NCBI RefSeq assembly: GCF_018139145.2
Contig: NC_059474.1
Location: forward strand, 39,202,344 to 39,266,343
Direction of reading: 5' to 3'
Length of the DNA: 64,000 bases
Source of the DNA: Gymnogyps californianus
Lineage: Eukaryota > Chordata > Aves > Accipitriformes > Cathartidae
In this document: one piece after another, positions 25,510 to 37,800 of the stretch
Position numbering within the stretch: position 1 is the stretch's first letter
Layout of the letters: every line of letters begins with the position of its first letter
Program-made: the position numbers and the translations under genes
Notes under the pieces: model-generated
What the model was told of the DNA's origin: nothing
Seen by the model: only the letters and a program-made list of their open reading frames with translations
Database searches by the model: none

Positions 25510-28091
25510 GTCCTCTAGTTTTCAAAATAAAATCTTCATTCCCTTGTCACAGCTTGTCAGCCTCATTGAAGTGGTGCCTGGGTTCTTGTAATTACCCATT
25601 GCAACATGCTCCAAAGTGTCATTTTAGTAAAGCAATGTAGCTTTTTCCTTATCAATAAAGGTCAATTAGCAAGAGATGTTTATGTTGCTGAAGCTAAAAT
25701 GGCTGAGGGATCACCACTTTGCTGTTCTTTCAAGTTCCTGGATTTTGATTATAGTAGTGGAGTATTTCATTTTGATTCTTTGTTTTCTTATTTGGTGTAT
25801 TGACTTACACCTTGCAATATGAATAAACAGTGAGAAACATCAGTAGATGCTGAAAAAAAAGCAGAGATAAGTTGAATGTTTTCTTCTGGTAAGGTTTTTT
25901 CCTTTCTTTTCGTTGTTTTTTTTTGTACCTGTCACCTATTCCTTCTTCTGGTAGCTCTTATCATATACTTTAACAAGAAAAAATAACTTTTGGGTAATCA
26001 AGAGACATGATATTCAAGGATTCTGATAGTCCAACTGTAACGTAAGCCTTGCAGCCAAATTTGAACGTTCTTTTTTAAATGAATGGAGTATTTGTTAAAA
26101 AAATACAGTCTTCGTCTTCCAAACCCAGTAATGGATTCATGTTGAATCTGCTGAATAGTTTCAGCTGTGAAGGCAACGAAATCAACAAACAAAATCCTCA
26201 AAGCTAGTCTCATCAAGCTGCCAAGGTAGGAAATGGCATTTATTATCCCAGTGATTATGAATGTAGAAGACTTGGATTCTTTCTTTACCTCAGATATGGC
26301 CATCGGTTTGATCCTGAATATAGCAGCTAAGCTGAGTGAATCCTGCTCAGCATCCTGTCTCTATTCCTGTAAGGATCGTTCTGTGAAAAATCCTTCAGAA
26401 GCCAAATTATATAATGGCAGCGTGTGTGGCAGGTTTCTGCCCCTGCTTGTTTGCTTTAGTTTTTTTATCACAGAAGGGTTTCAGTGATAATTTTTTTTTT
26501 TTTTGGTCTTTTTCCTGGAAGAGAACAGAAGGTCTCTCATAATTTCATTAAATGAAGCTATAATAAATAGATGCCTTAGTTCTTTCCTCCCTCCAAACTC
26601 ATGCACTTCTGGATATAGGTTGCATCTCTGGTTAAGAGAAAATCTGTGGGAATTCCTTGTTAAAATATTATTAGCCCATGATTTGAATAGTTACCAGGAA
26701 CAGTTGCTTTATGACTAAAATGAGGATAGCTGATTTAAGAAAAGGTAGTACAGTATTGTGATCAATGGCTATGTGTAACCACAAACAGAAAAAGTACTCA
26801 CGGTTGCAAGCTTAACCGGATTGATTTATCTTTCTTTTTAAAACATGACTTAATTAAACCAAGAGTGTATGGGGTAGTCAAGATTTATAGCAGAATATCC
26901 AAAACATCTGAGGTGATAAAAAGGAAAGTATGAAGCAGCCAAAGTCATCAGGTTATGTCAGATAACCAGAAGGAAGAGCAGAAGAGCAGGGAGTATTTGC
27001 AAGGATGCTAGTGACCTGTGTGTTGAGGAGCCTGAGAAGTGCAAGAATGTAAACTGCTTGACTTTCAGAAGCCGAGGTAGTGACAAACCTTGTGAAATTT
27101 GGGGGAGAAAATCCAAATAGAAAAATGCCAGGCTGAAAATGCAGTATTGGATTAGCGTCTGAGAATACAATTTGAAGCTAAGCATGAAGGGAGTGTGAAA
27201 TGGCAGTTGTCTGAGCTGAAAGAAATGCAAACACAAAGAACATCTGATTTTACATTTTATTCAGTCTTTAAAATCATAATTGTTAGTAGAGAGAATGTGA
27301 ACATCCATTTCCCTGGAATTAGGAAAAACATATGTGACTATTTGGCAGTAATACAAAATTAGTTTGAGTTTTTAGATCCCTATACAGACTTTTAACAAGA
27401 GCATTGAAAATGAATGAGCCGATTTATAAATCACAACTTCCTTTCCTCCCCCACAGTACTTCTGGCCCCAGAAGAAATAAGCTGGGCTGCCATCACCTAA
27501 CATCTACCAGCATATTGCAGAAAACCACTTTCACTAATAAAACCTTCAAAAGTCTATTCAGAATGTCTTTAACATCACAGCAGCATGAAGAGGCATTAAC
27601 ATGAATGACAATTTGATCTCATATGATTCTGAAGAGAAGCCCATTTTAAAAAAAACAAAATAAATTTCAAATACAGAAAACAATTTTGATTTTGATCTCT
27701 TCCTCTCTGCTTCTATGTCATTTTCATTTAATTCTAAGTTTTATATATGCTGTGTTTTTCATTCCTCTACTGTTTTTATGCTTTCTTCTTGGGATTTCTT
27801 AAGTCAATATGAATCTGATAACTTCTGTGCTTCAGTTAACCTTTTGAACTTACAATGCTTGTATGGATTTGAAATCAAATCAGATGAATTTATCTACCTG
27901 TACTTACTAATAGCACAGATAAAAGTCTTTTTAAAAGTATCTGTTTATCAGCTGCTGACTGCAATAGTTCTGCACCTTCAGGGAGAATTTGGCAGAGTAC
28001 TCTGAGCTTGACCTTGTATAAGCTTGCATAAAAAGTGGAAGACAAATTACTTAAGGATAACTCATAATATGAGCAGAAGGCCAAATCAACA
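25510..28091. other. Non-coding AT-rich DNA, nothing recognised
   Basis: No coding, RNA or mobile-element signal found. A 101-codon minus-strand open frame (25,998-26,303) has no recognisable domain and is not called. Confidence 0.5.
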
Positions 28092-28165
28092 GCAAATATA
28101 AATTGGCATACTTCCAGTGACTTCAGTGAAGCTATACCAATTTATACTAAGGATCTGACCCATAG
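28092..28165. repeat. Possible ancient amniote interspersed repeat
   Basis: The blocks 'cagtgacttcagtgaagcta', 'accaatttatac' and 'aaggatctgaccc' occur in the order seen in a widespread old archosaur/turtle repeat, whose ungapped form reads tgacttcaatgg, then acaccaattta, then ggatctggccc. Heavily decayed; assignment from memory of the motif. Confidence 0.35.
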
Positions 28166-31100
28166 CTGTAACATGGTTACATACCTATCACCATGGTGTC
28201 ATGCTGTGCAAGTCATGAACTACCTCTCCTTTCTCATGAGAGCAGTTCCACTGAAATAATTAATAGCCTCATGAAGAGGGCAATCTATTTGTTACTTCTA
28301 TGATGAATTCACAGAAAGTTTTTGTGATACACAAGGGTTTTATTTATTGTGTAAAATATAAATAAATGCAGTCTGTGCATTTGTATCAGTAAATTACCAG
28401 GTAATGTTTGTTTGAATAACTTAGAATCATGCAGATGCCACTTTGCTAAAGCTTTTAAACAGGTTGCCTACACTTATTAGGAATTACAGAGTCACTTTAA
28501 TATAAAGCAGTGTACACCAAAGAAGTGAAAGGGTCAGCATTGCTATAATTTTACATTGGAAGTGAAATCCGTAAGCAAGACTTTGTATCATATAACTGGA
28601 GAAAGTAAAACACACCAAAAAAACCAACCCCAAAACAAACAAAATAAATAATTGACATCTAAAAAATTAGCTGCATAATCTCCTTATGGCCCCCACACGT
28701 ATATTGGCAATAATGAAAAGAGACCTAGAAATCTTTGAATGAAGCTCACTGTATAATGAGAATTGTCATGGGGTGAAGCCTACCTGAAAACACAGCCCAC
28801 ACCAATGAGATATTGACTACATCTGCCCAGCTTTAACTGACTGGGTTAATAACGACCTAAAAAACAAAGAAGGAATAGATTAATTTTGTTATACCACTGC
28901 TGTTAATGTCCAACTTTTTATAACAAAAGTAATAAATAAGCAAATAGCCCTCCTTATTAGATCAGAGAAGGTGGAGAACACATAGATGGTCCTCCAACAG
29001 TATGCAAAAGGTTGGGCCAAAAATGGAGCCAAGATCCATTGGGGCGAGGCCACCAGATGGGACCTGATGTCTGGAGCGGCGGGACTGGCTGGAGCAAGGG
29101 TCCTGGTCCCAGTCCCCTGGCTTACAGTGCCTCTCTGAGCTGGTGTGGAGTAGCAAGGACCTTGTTCCTTGCGAAAGCATGGGGTGTGTGTTGCAGATTA
29201 GAAATCATAGAATAGCAATTGCAATCACCCATTGAGCCCACCCTGCTTAGCGAGTGGGTTTGAGATAATATGTCCTTGAGTGGTGTGGTTGTGTTCTTGC
29301 GGCCGCCCCATCTCAGTTCCCCTGCAACAAGAACAAACGTAAAATATTGATGCTGTTACCATATTAATTAACTATACCTGCCCTAATCCCACGAGTCTTC
29401 AAGCAAAAAAACCTTACTTTTCATTTGCTGGTATGGAAGAATGCATAACAAGCAATTTGTGGTACAGATATTGTTAATAAAGTAAAGAGCTGCAGTAGTC
29501 ATTGCCTCTTGCTGTCACTAGCTTTTGGGAGCCCTGCTTTTCAGGATGCCCAGTAGATACAAGTTGAGTTCTGCTGTCTCCAGCTTCCTGATTCTTATTT
29601 TTCTGATTTCTTCATATTGTTGAATGATTTGTTTCCAGTTGGGGCAACAAATTCTCTTTCTTCCAGGGTTGTTGTCATAAATTTCTTGCTGTACATTTGT
29701 TTGTTTGGTTGGTGACATGTAGCAATATATATTCTACATTCTGATACTTCTATTTGTCCCCTAACTTCTTCATACTCCCTTTCAAATCTGAAGTGTATTG
29801 AACTTTTGCTCACTGTACATCATATGCCAGAGAGAGTGGATGACAATTTTGTAAGGTTGAGCATGGAGGCTGGCACTATGAGGGTATGTGGGCTGGTGGA
29901 CAAACATAATTTTCTTGTGAATGCATTGCATATCAATAGCTGTCATGTAAGAATTGTTTTCCTATTCTTTACGTGAATAGTATCTGACATCAGTCTCTTT
30001 TCAGTATCCATGAGTCAAAGAAGTATTATTTTCCAAAAAATTTCAAACTGAATCTTTAGATATGTTTAAAATTAGACGTATTTAAAATCACCTGCAGATG
30101 AGAACATATTATAAAGCTGGCTAATGTTCAGCATAAATATTCAGAGGAAAAAAAAAAAACAGTAAAGGCTCTGTTTATGCCTTTTGAATGATAAACCAAA
30201 TCCAGACATTTAAGAAATAACTATTAACTTTATGCACTGGGCTCTTGGTTTTTGTTTTCCATCTCACCAAGACACTTCATGACTAGTGATACAACATAGC
30301 TCTGAAGAATGAACGAAAAAACTCTATTTAATCTTAGAAAGAGAGATAAGAAAGAAGCATATATCAGTCAGAAAAGGGGCATTTTGGGGAAGCATGTCCA
30401 AGAAAACAGAGAAAAAATGGAGATTTCTTGCTGTCCAATGGCAGCTAGGCAGATGTATGCTGATATACATCATATGAAGTCTTCATGATGAGGATAGAAG
30501 TGGCATGTGTGACAAGATCTTCCAGACAGAAAGAAAGGGAAAACCCTGGTCATATGACAATTAGCTGCTTTTAGATGACACCCAAATAGATATAAGCAAT
30601 ATGGCAAAAAAAAAGAAAAGAAAAAAAAATCTTCTCAATTGTAGCTTTCAATAAATCTTACCAAAAATGAAAAGTCAGTTTTAGGATCAGAACTCTTTTG
30701 TCAGTTTTAATTAGATTGTAAGTCCCCTGGAGACTCCATACGTTGCCAAGACCTGTATTTTTAGGCCTGGATCCTGCAAGCATATGGATGTTCACCTTCA
30801 CAGGACTATTACTGTGATATTCAATGAATGTCATGGATGATTCTTTATGCAAATTATGCAGTGAACTAATCTGCACAGCTGCAAATCATTTTATATAACT
30901 TCCGTTTATGGTCTGCCTCAAGCAGAGTCAAGGGTAGCACCAAGAATATTAAAACCTGCATATGAGGTTCCTATGTGAGGGTAGTTTTTTGCAGGGGAGG
31001 TAAATAGCTTGGGGTTGCTGGAGAATCTCTGGGCTTGCTTGATGCTAGGATGTTTAGGTTAATGACAACACTGAATGTCTGAGTATGTGCTGAAAATCCT

Positions 31101-33659
31101 GGGTATTTCCTGAATCCTCTGTTCTGACAAAGGGGGATCTGCTTATGGAATACGTGGTGGTAGGAGAGATCCAAAGACTCTTGGGTCAGTGACAGCTGAA
31201 AAAGGGCTGGAGTCTGTTTGAGAGCAGTTGAGTTTTTGGATGTGTCTGGGAGAGAGGGAGAAAAAGTGCGGAGGTGCTTTCCAGGTGGCTGCAGGGTGCA
31301 CTGGGGAGCTCATCTCCCACAGTGTCTGGAAGGTACCTGGGCTCTTTTTAGGTTGATACGAGTCAGGTAAGAGAGGGGACAGTGAAAGACAACTTTGGGC
31401 CAGCACTGAGCACACTCAATGTCTGTGGTCCTTTGCTCATTTCTGCTACAGTGGCTGCTGGTCTCATTCAAGCCATATTCTCTGCCTTCCTGTTGAGGCC
31501 CTATTAAAAACACAGTCAGAAAAACCTGCTAAGTTTCCTTGGCCAGCGGGCAGAAAGTGGCTTTATACTCTAAAAAGACAAAAATGAAATAAGATTCCTT
31601 CTTCCCCTATTTTGCCTGGATACATAAAGGAATACATGGATACAGAAGGAGGATATCAAATACTGTTTGATAGTTGGCCTTATGAAGTATTAATGTGTTT
31701 AGCTAAGCACACACATGATTCTGTTTCTGGAGTGATTCTTAGGTTCTGCTCAAGCTGGAACTATATATTGACTAATGCAGTGGGGCCTTCAGCCCAATTT
31801 TACTTGTAGACACTAATATGATACAAATAATAAATATTACTGCTAATATTCCATTCTACGGCACAAGAGTCATATCATTACATACATAAATTCCCATTCA
31901 AGTGTGCAGCTGTGAAAAGTATGTTCGACAAGTGATCCAACCATTGAACATTTAAGAATATGAGAGATGTTAAGCTACTAAAATCTGAAATGCTACAATG
32001 TTAAAAAATCATTTAAATTCAGAACAATTTCATTTGACACCATTTGGATCCAGAGCAGAATATATCTTGCAATTCTTAAGTGAAACCATTTGCAATTAGA
32101 AGAGGCTGAAAAAAAGATGACTTGCTATGTTTAGATAAAAGAAAGAAAAGGATTTGACTATAACAGGTTTACATAGTTTTGACAACAAATCCGCTGAGAT
32201 GTATTTCCTGTAACACAGTCCACGCTGGCAACAGAGTCACACAAAAGCAGTGGACAGTGAAGCTGGGAGGTGCCGGGACATGGGACTGCACAGGGGCGTG
32301 GGAAGAAGGCAGGCATGAAAGGCACAGGGTAAAGCTAGAATGACTGAGAATGGTTTCCAATTTTTCATGTTTGGCTTCCCACATCAGGCTTGCCTATTAA
32401 TATGTGATACTAGACTTGTGATACAAAGTATGTGGTAGAAATAGACAAGGAGAGAAGCAGAGGTGTGAAGGCTTTGGTATTGAAGGGAGTGCAGGAGTCA
32501 CAGTCTGGAGAGAAAGTACTTCTCATACCCTTTGAATAACCCTGAAAGGAATAAAAAGAAACTTTCTTTGGTGTTAAAATCATAAAGAAAAATAACATGG
32601 GATTAACTGTAGCTCTTCTTGGACCAAAAATAATTTCCTTTGAAAAAAACCAAAAGTTCAACAAAACCCATGTAAAATTCTTCTATTTCAAATCTCAGGA
32701 AGAGATGGTTTTCTTATATAGCTTAAACGTATTTATTGTAGAGAACTGCGTCCTTGATTGTGGGAGTTCATATGCCACTATAGTGTAAGGTAATAGAAAA
32801 TCGTCGTGAACTTACTCATACTTTCATTGCATTTCTTCTATCAACTGGAAGTCAGTGAAAGGTAATGAAGTCAGGATGGTGGAAGTTTGCAAGCAGAATC
32901 AGAGGTTATACCGTTCCAGGTGTTTTAAGTGCTACTCATGCCTGAAAGAGAAAAAAGGCCACTGCCATTTGAAGCTGGATGTTGCTAGGCTTCACTGATT
33001 CTTTACTATTCCTCGCAAAGCTGCAGCTGAATGAAAATCAGGAATACAATATGTTTTGTGATTATGATGATGCCAATTATTTTTTCCTTTTTTATTTGGG
33101 AGAGCGGGTTGAGGAGAGGGGTTACTTTTTTTTTTCCTCTGTTGTTATGAAGAAATTTTCTTCTGGATAAATCTGTCAGATTTATTACTGTCTCCTTCTG
33201 AGTCATATTACTGCAAGCAAATTTTTCTGAACAAAGTATATTTTTAATAGTATTTAAGTTGCATATACTTTTTAAAGAAGCTCAGAATCTTTATATCATT
33301 TATCTCCAAGATGATTAGGAACTCATTTTCTTCACTAAGACCTTCAGCTGATTGTGGTAAAAGACAAACTGGTTTCTGGTACTTTGCTACTAGTAAATTT
33401 CCATTCAAATAATAAATATATTGACAACAATAGTAACAATAAACTGTTCGCAGTAAGAAATGTATGGAGGCAAGCTGTGAGGAAGAAACAATGGACTATT
33501 CCTGCAGACATATTTTTACTTGTCAGCCAATAAAATGATGTAAACTGAGGTTACGTAGTGCTGTGCAAAGGCCCAAAATAAAGCTGATATGTTACTTTAG
33601 GTCCTACTGAAAATTAAAGAGTCCAAGCCACAAAACAAAGAACCTGCCTTTGTCTCAGC
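28166..33659. other. Non-coding DNA with two GC-richer patches
   Basis: Mostly AT-rich with only short open frames. The patch at about 29,010-29,330 is GC-rich, includes a NotI-type GCGGCCGC octamer near 29,300, and contains 'aatcatagaatagc' at about 29,203-29,216, which resembles the end of a CR1 element. The patch at about 31,150-31,510 is also GC-richer and supports overlapping minus-strand open frames of up to 90 codons with no known domain. At 30,762-30,800 a 'cctggatcctgcaagcatat' type block resembles the same ancient palindromic family noted near 8.1 and 28.1 kb. Confidence 0.45.
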
Positions 33660-34195
33660 ACAGGAGGGAACAATTAAAATCCCTTTTTCTGGATGCTAGA
33701 TCAGCAGCCAGGAAAGACAATGGAGAGCCAGCGGCTGGGGAATCAGCAGGCTGCCCGGGGGCCAGCATCCTGCTTTCCCTGAGCTGTCCCTGTCAGTGCT
33801 GAGCTGGGCTTTAGGAGGAAGGAGGTAAACAGAAAAGTTGTTGCTTCGGGATACTGGATTAAGGGGAAAAAGAAAGTAATCTTTAGATCGAGGAAACGCC
33901 TCCTGGTTTTTGTGCCTTCAGTGTTTAAGGGAACAAAACTCTTTTCACTCTTTGTTTTATTAAGACTTCATCAAAGACATACTTCACTAACAACCAATTT
34001 TCGCAGCTAAGAAAGACAATCCATTAGGTCAAAAATACTCAATTTCTTGGGACAGGAAGCGATGAAACTGGTGTTAGCAGTGAGATCCATTTTTCCAGCG
34101 AAGCAGATTGTGTGTTCATATTGCTGGCGAATCAATATGCAATAAATAATGGAGATGCTCATAGATATAAAAATAGCCAAAAGGAATTGAAATAA
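33660..34195. other. Sequence upstream of the Gag-like relic
   Basis: GC-richer near 33,700-33,800, then AT-rich. The plus-strand frame leading into 34,196 is open for about 50 codons before TAA at 34,193-34,195 and could be an earlier part of the same decayed reading frame. No LTR, primer-binding site or TSD was recognised here. Confidence 0.3.
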
Positions 34196-34810
34196 GACCA
34201 AAAGGAATTAAAACAAGACTTAAAACGAAGCCAGGAGACTCCACAAAATGAATTAAAGCAACATCTGGAAACTTCCCAAAAAGAATTGACGATGAACTAT
34301 TGTTAGAAATGATATCTTTGTCTGAGTTGCAACTACAAAACTCTGTCTAGTCTGATAAAATGGAGGGGAGCCATGAACGGACTGCCCTAGATCAACAGGT
34401 TTTCCAGGAGTAGAGGAGACCAGGAAAACTTTGTCTAACTTGAAACTTGCTAACAGAAATGGGCACTCAGGGGTTTGGGCAGTTAAAAAATAGCCTTGAG
34501 AAGAAAATTAAAGGGACTATAGAAGACAACTGTCTCAGTGAGGGATTGGGCCAGATGATATGGCAACTGAGGCAGGATGTTTGCTGAAGTTTTCCATCTT
34601 GTTTTTACTCAAAAATGCCTGGAGGGGAGAGGTCAGATTGGCTCAGCTCAGATAATACAACCCTCCACCTTGTATCTTTGAGAGAAAACTCCCTGGGAAG
34701 CTTATTTGGCACAGTTCAACATCCTAGTCCAAATGAACGGTTGGGGAGATGAACAGATGAACAACATATGGTCGGAGGCATGGAGCAGTTGTGAGAGGCA
34801 CTGTTTGCTC
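34196..34810 (+). pseudogene. Decayed Gag-like frame of Ty3/gypsy type
   Basis: Two open pieces lie in the same reading frame. The first (34,196-34,303, 36 codons) encodes a strongly heptad-like, Lys/Gln/Glu/Leu-rich segment (DQKELKQDLKRSQETPQ and onward) typical of a coiled coil. The second (34,613-34,810) contains, after an in-frame TGA at 34,679-34,681, the segment EKTPWEAYLAQFNILVQ followed by a Met-Asn-Gly-Trp and an Asp-Glu-Gln. A Trp-Glu-x-Tyr-x-x-Gln-Phe block followed about ten residues later by Asn-Gly-Trp is characteristic of the start of the capsid region in vertebrate Ty3/gypsy-type Gag proteins and the genes domesticated from them. Between the pieces there are several stops and a frame change (an amphipathic helix-like piece sits in another frame at about 34,471-34,590). 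No protease, polymerase, LTR or TSD is recognised nearby, so this is a dead fragment, not a gene. Confidence 0.5.
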
Positions 34811-37800
34811 TGAACCCGTAGGCACATTTCTGTGTTAGTGGCTGGCTGTCTTGTCTACCCCTCCCATCAATTCCTTCTAAACACAGTTCTTAAGCACATT
34901 TGAATAATTTTAGCTAGCAGGAGAAGTAACTAAAAACCTAAAAATACTGGCCATTCTAATTGTTTGTGTGTAGTGAATTGCAGCCAAGCAGCTGTGCTCC
35001 AGTCAAAATTTATGGGCCTGATCCAAAGGCTGGTGAAACACCTCTTCTGCCTGCTGTGATGCCCACTTCTCCTCCTCTTTACCAGTTATGAGAGCCGAGC
35101 AGGTGTAGAGCCTCACTCCATATTGCTGAACATGGTTAACATTTCTTCAAGCTATAACTGTGTTTCTGCACAGGTGCTGTGCAAATGCTTAGTGCTGAGA
35201 GCTAATGTAAAGGCTCTGCTCTTCCTTCAGCGGTATGCTGGAGTTTAAAGGGTCAATCCCAAGGGGATTAAGAAATTTCTTCCATGAAAAATAGTGTTTC
35301 TTTAACCAGTGCTCAGAATGCTTCCAACACCTTTAGCTGACCCCAGGATGATGAATGGGGTCATCTTGCTTAAGTCTATGTTACTTTACATTATGTTACT
35401 GCAGCTCAATAAACACACTTAAAGGAAAATCTCGTTTTCATAATAGAAAAAAATGAAATGCCTTTCTGATATGGCTTGCACCATTTCAGGTCACCCTGTT
35501 CTTTCTGCCATTTATTGAACTGCATTAGCATCACCTTCAGAGGAAGCAGGTCACCCTTCCTTTTATGCGAAGATACAAAGTGGTGAAGTGAAAAGGGTGG
35601 GTGAAGCAAAAGCAAAAATTGCAATTAGCTTAAGTGCTGCTCATAGAGCATTCCAGTCAAAATTGAGAATTGAAAGGAAGAAATAAGGGGGAGGAGGAGG
35701 GAACAGTTCTAATTTAAATGATAAGTTTTTATTTAAATTTCAGTGCCTAAGAAAAAGACAAAGAAACTGGGATATGACTAGTGTGAAAGTCTCTTATCCA
35801 ATATACCTTTTTTATCTAGAAATGGTCATAGGTATGTAGTCTACATGATTGAAATACATGCTGAAAATTGTTCTTCCAGAAATATTTAATCTCTCTCCCT
35901 AAATGGAAGCTGTGATTGTTTTCATCACGGAATTTGTCTGTAATAAAAAATGGCAGGATTATGCCCTGTATGCTGCTTTTCCTATTAAGTGACGATAGTA
36001 CTAAGGAAGATAACTAATGAGATCCTCACACCCTTCCTTTATGAATATGCTTATTTTGAGCTGTCCCCCTTCCTCAGAAATACCATTGTTTTTAAAGTCC
36101 TCATTTGGAAAAAAAATTCCCTTTCAGCTGTGTGGATCATAATTTTCCAAGTCTTTGATGGCTGTGTGAATGCACCTCAAGATATAACTTGACCCTATTA
36201 AGAGGGAATATGTTTGGGAAAGCCGTTATGAATACTTTCTTTTCTTGGGAAAAGGTTAATCTTCTTTTTTTTCCTGCTTATGTATTTTTTTTCCCTAATT
36301 GTTCGTTGCAGCACCTCTACTCCTCTTAAATCTATAACATTTGCCTATTTGTCTGTTCGTAGCTGGAATAATGTGTGAAAATTTTTTTCATTCAGAGAAA
36401 GCGTGTATAACAATGATTGATTCATGTGACAAAAGCAGTATACAAATGAAGACCACAGGCTATGGATCTAGGCAAGACAGCGCAGTTCAATCTACAAGAA
36501 GCAGATAAATATGTATCTTTACACACAACTGCATTATCATAGCAGATTGATATCATTAGGATGTCTCTAGAACTTCCTCATTTTTTTCTTCTCTCCTTGT
36601 GATTGCTTTTCTGACAGGCAGCGTTTCAGCAGTTCTGTGAGACATGGATATTCCTTAAGATTTGATCAAACCATTTACACCACAAAGTCCCCCAAAAAGC
36701 TGGACTTAAAAAAATGAGGGTAGCCCCTTTTAGGAGCAAAGAAAATGTATATAGAGATATTTTAGCCTTTTTTTTTTAGGATGCACAGAGGGCAGCTCAA
36801 CTTCTGAATTGACTGCCAAGAAGTACAGTCTGGGAGTTGATTGGTAATCATGTTTCCACATGAGGTTGATAATCAAGTATTTGCATATACTATTGAAAAA
36901 TATGAAAGAAAAATGAAAGGGGCATTCAAAGAGGAAGCGAACACAGTGCATAGTCAGGAGAATAGAAAATACTTATTTTTGCTTAAACTCTTGTATTAGT
37001 TCATTTAAGTATTCAGCTGCAGGATTGTGGCATGCATACAATACCAAGACGGGTTCTGGACAGACAGCCTGCTTGTCCATGCCGAATGAAATACAGAAAT
37101 TAAACATGTCAAATATATTAAGATATGAACTGGATTTCTAATATATGTATATTTTTGAGAGATATTTAATAGTATGAAAAATGTAAAGCTGTACTCATCT
37201 TTTCTTTGTAATAACCCCGCTTTAGCTGGAAGAAGAAACATTTTCCCCCTAAACTGGATCACACCTCTTACAATCATGTGATGTTGCCATCACATCATGG
37301 AGTGGAATGGGGAAGAGGAGAAATGGGACATACCCTGTTCTTTGCCACTGTGCATCATTGCAACTTGTTTCCAACTTTGGAAGAGGTGGGCCACTGCATG
37401 GCAGTCAGGAGTACATAACTTGGTAACAGATTAAGAATGCAGTAAGGAGGGTTCCAAAGTCAGGGTCTGACAGGAGGAAAGCATGCTCATTTCCTTGATA
37501 ACTCCATTTCTTGTCCAGAATACAGCTGATGGCTAACCAGTATCTGTTTTCTCCCACTGCATGATAACGAAGAAAGTTGCCTACTGGGGGTGCATGGTAG
37601 TCCCTTGTATCAGCAGGGATTAGTCAGAACCACAGTTTATTTAATTTAGCTTGCTGCATCTTTCAGACCTTGTACCATCAAACTCTGCAGTACAGGTCCT
37701 ATTCAAAATTCCATATAGTTCCCCTCACTGCATATCCACACAGCCTTTTTCCCATACTTGGTGCACACAGGTGGGTAATATGTTTGTGTCTGATATTGCA

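Noticed and set aside
25998..26303. 101-codon minus-strand open frame as a gene
   Set aside because: No domain is recognised, and the overlapping plus strand is equally open (84 codons), which argues for chance.
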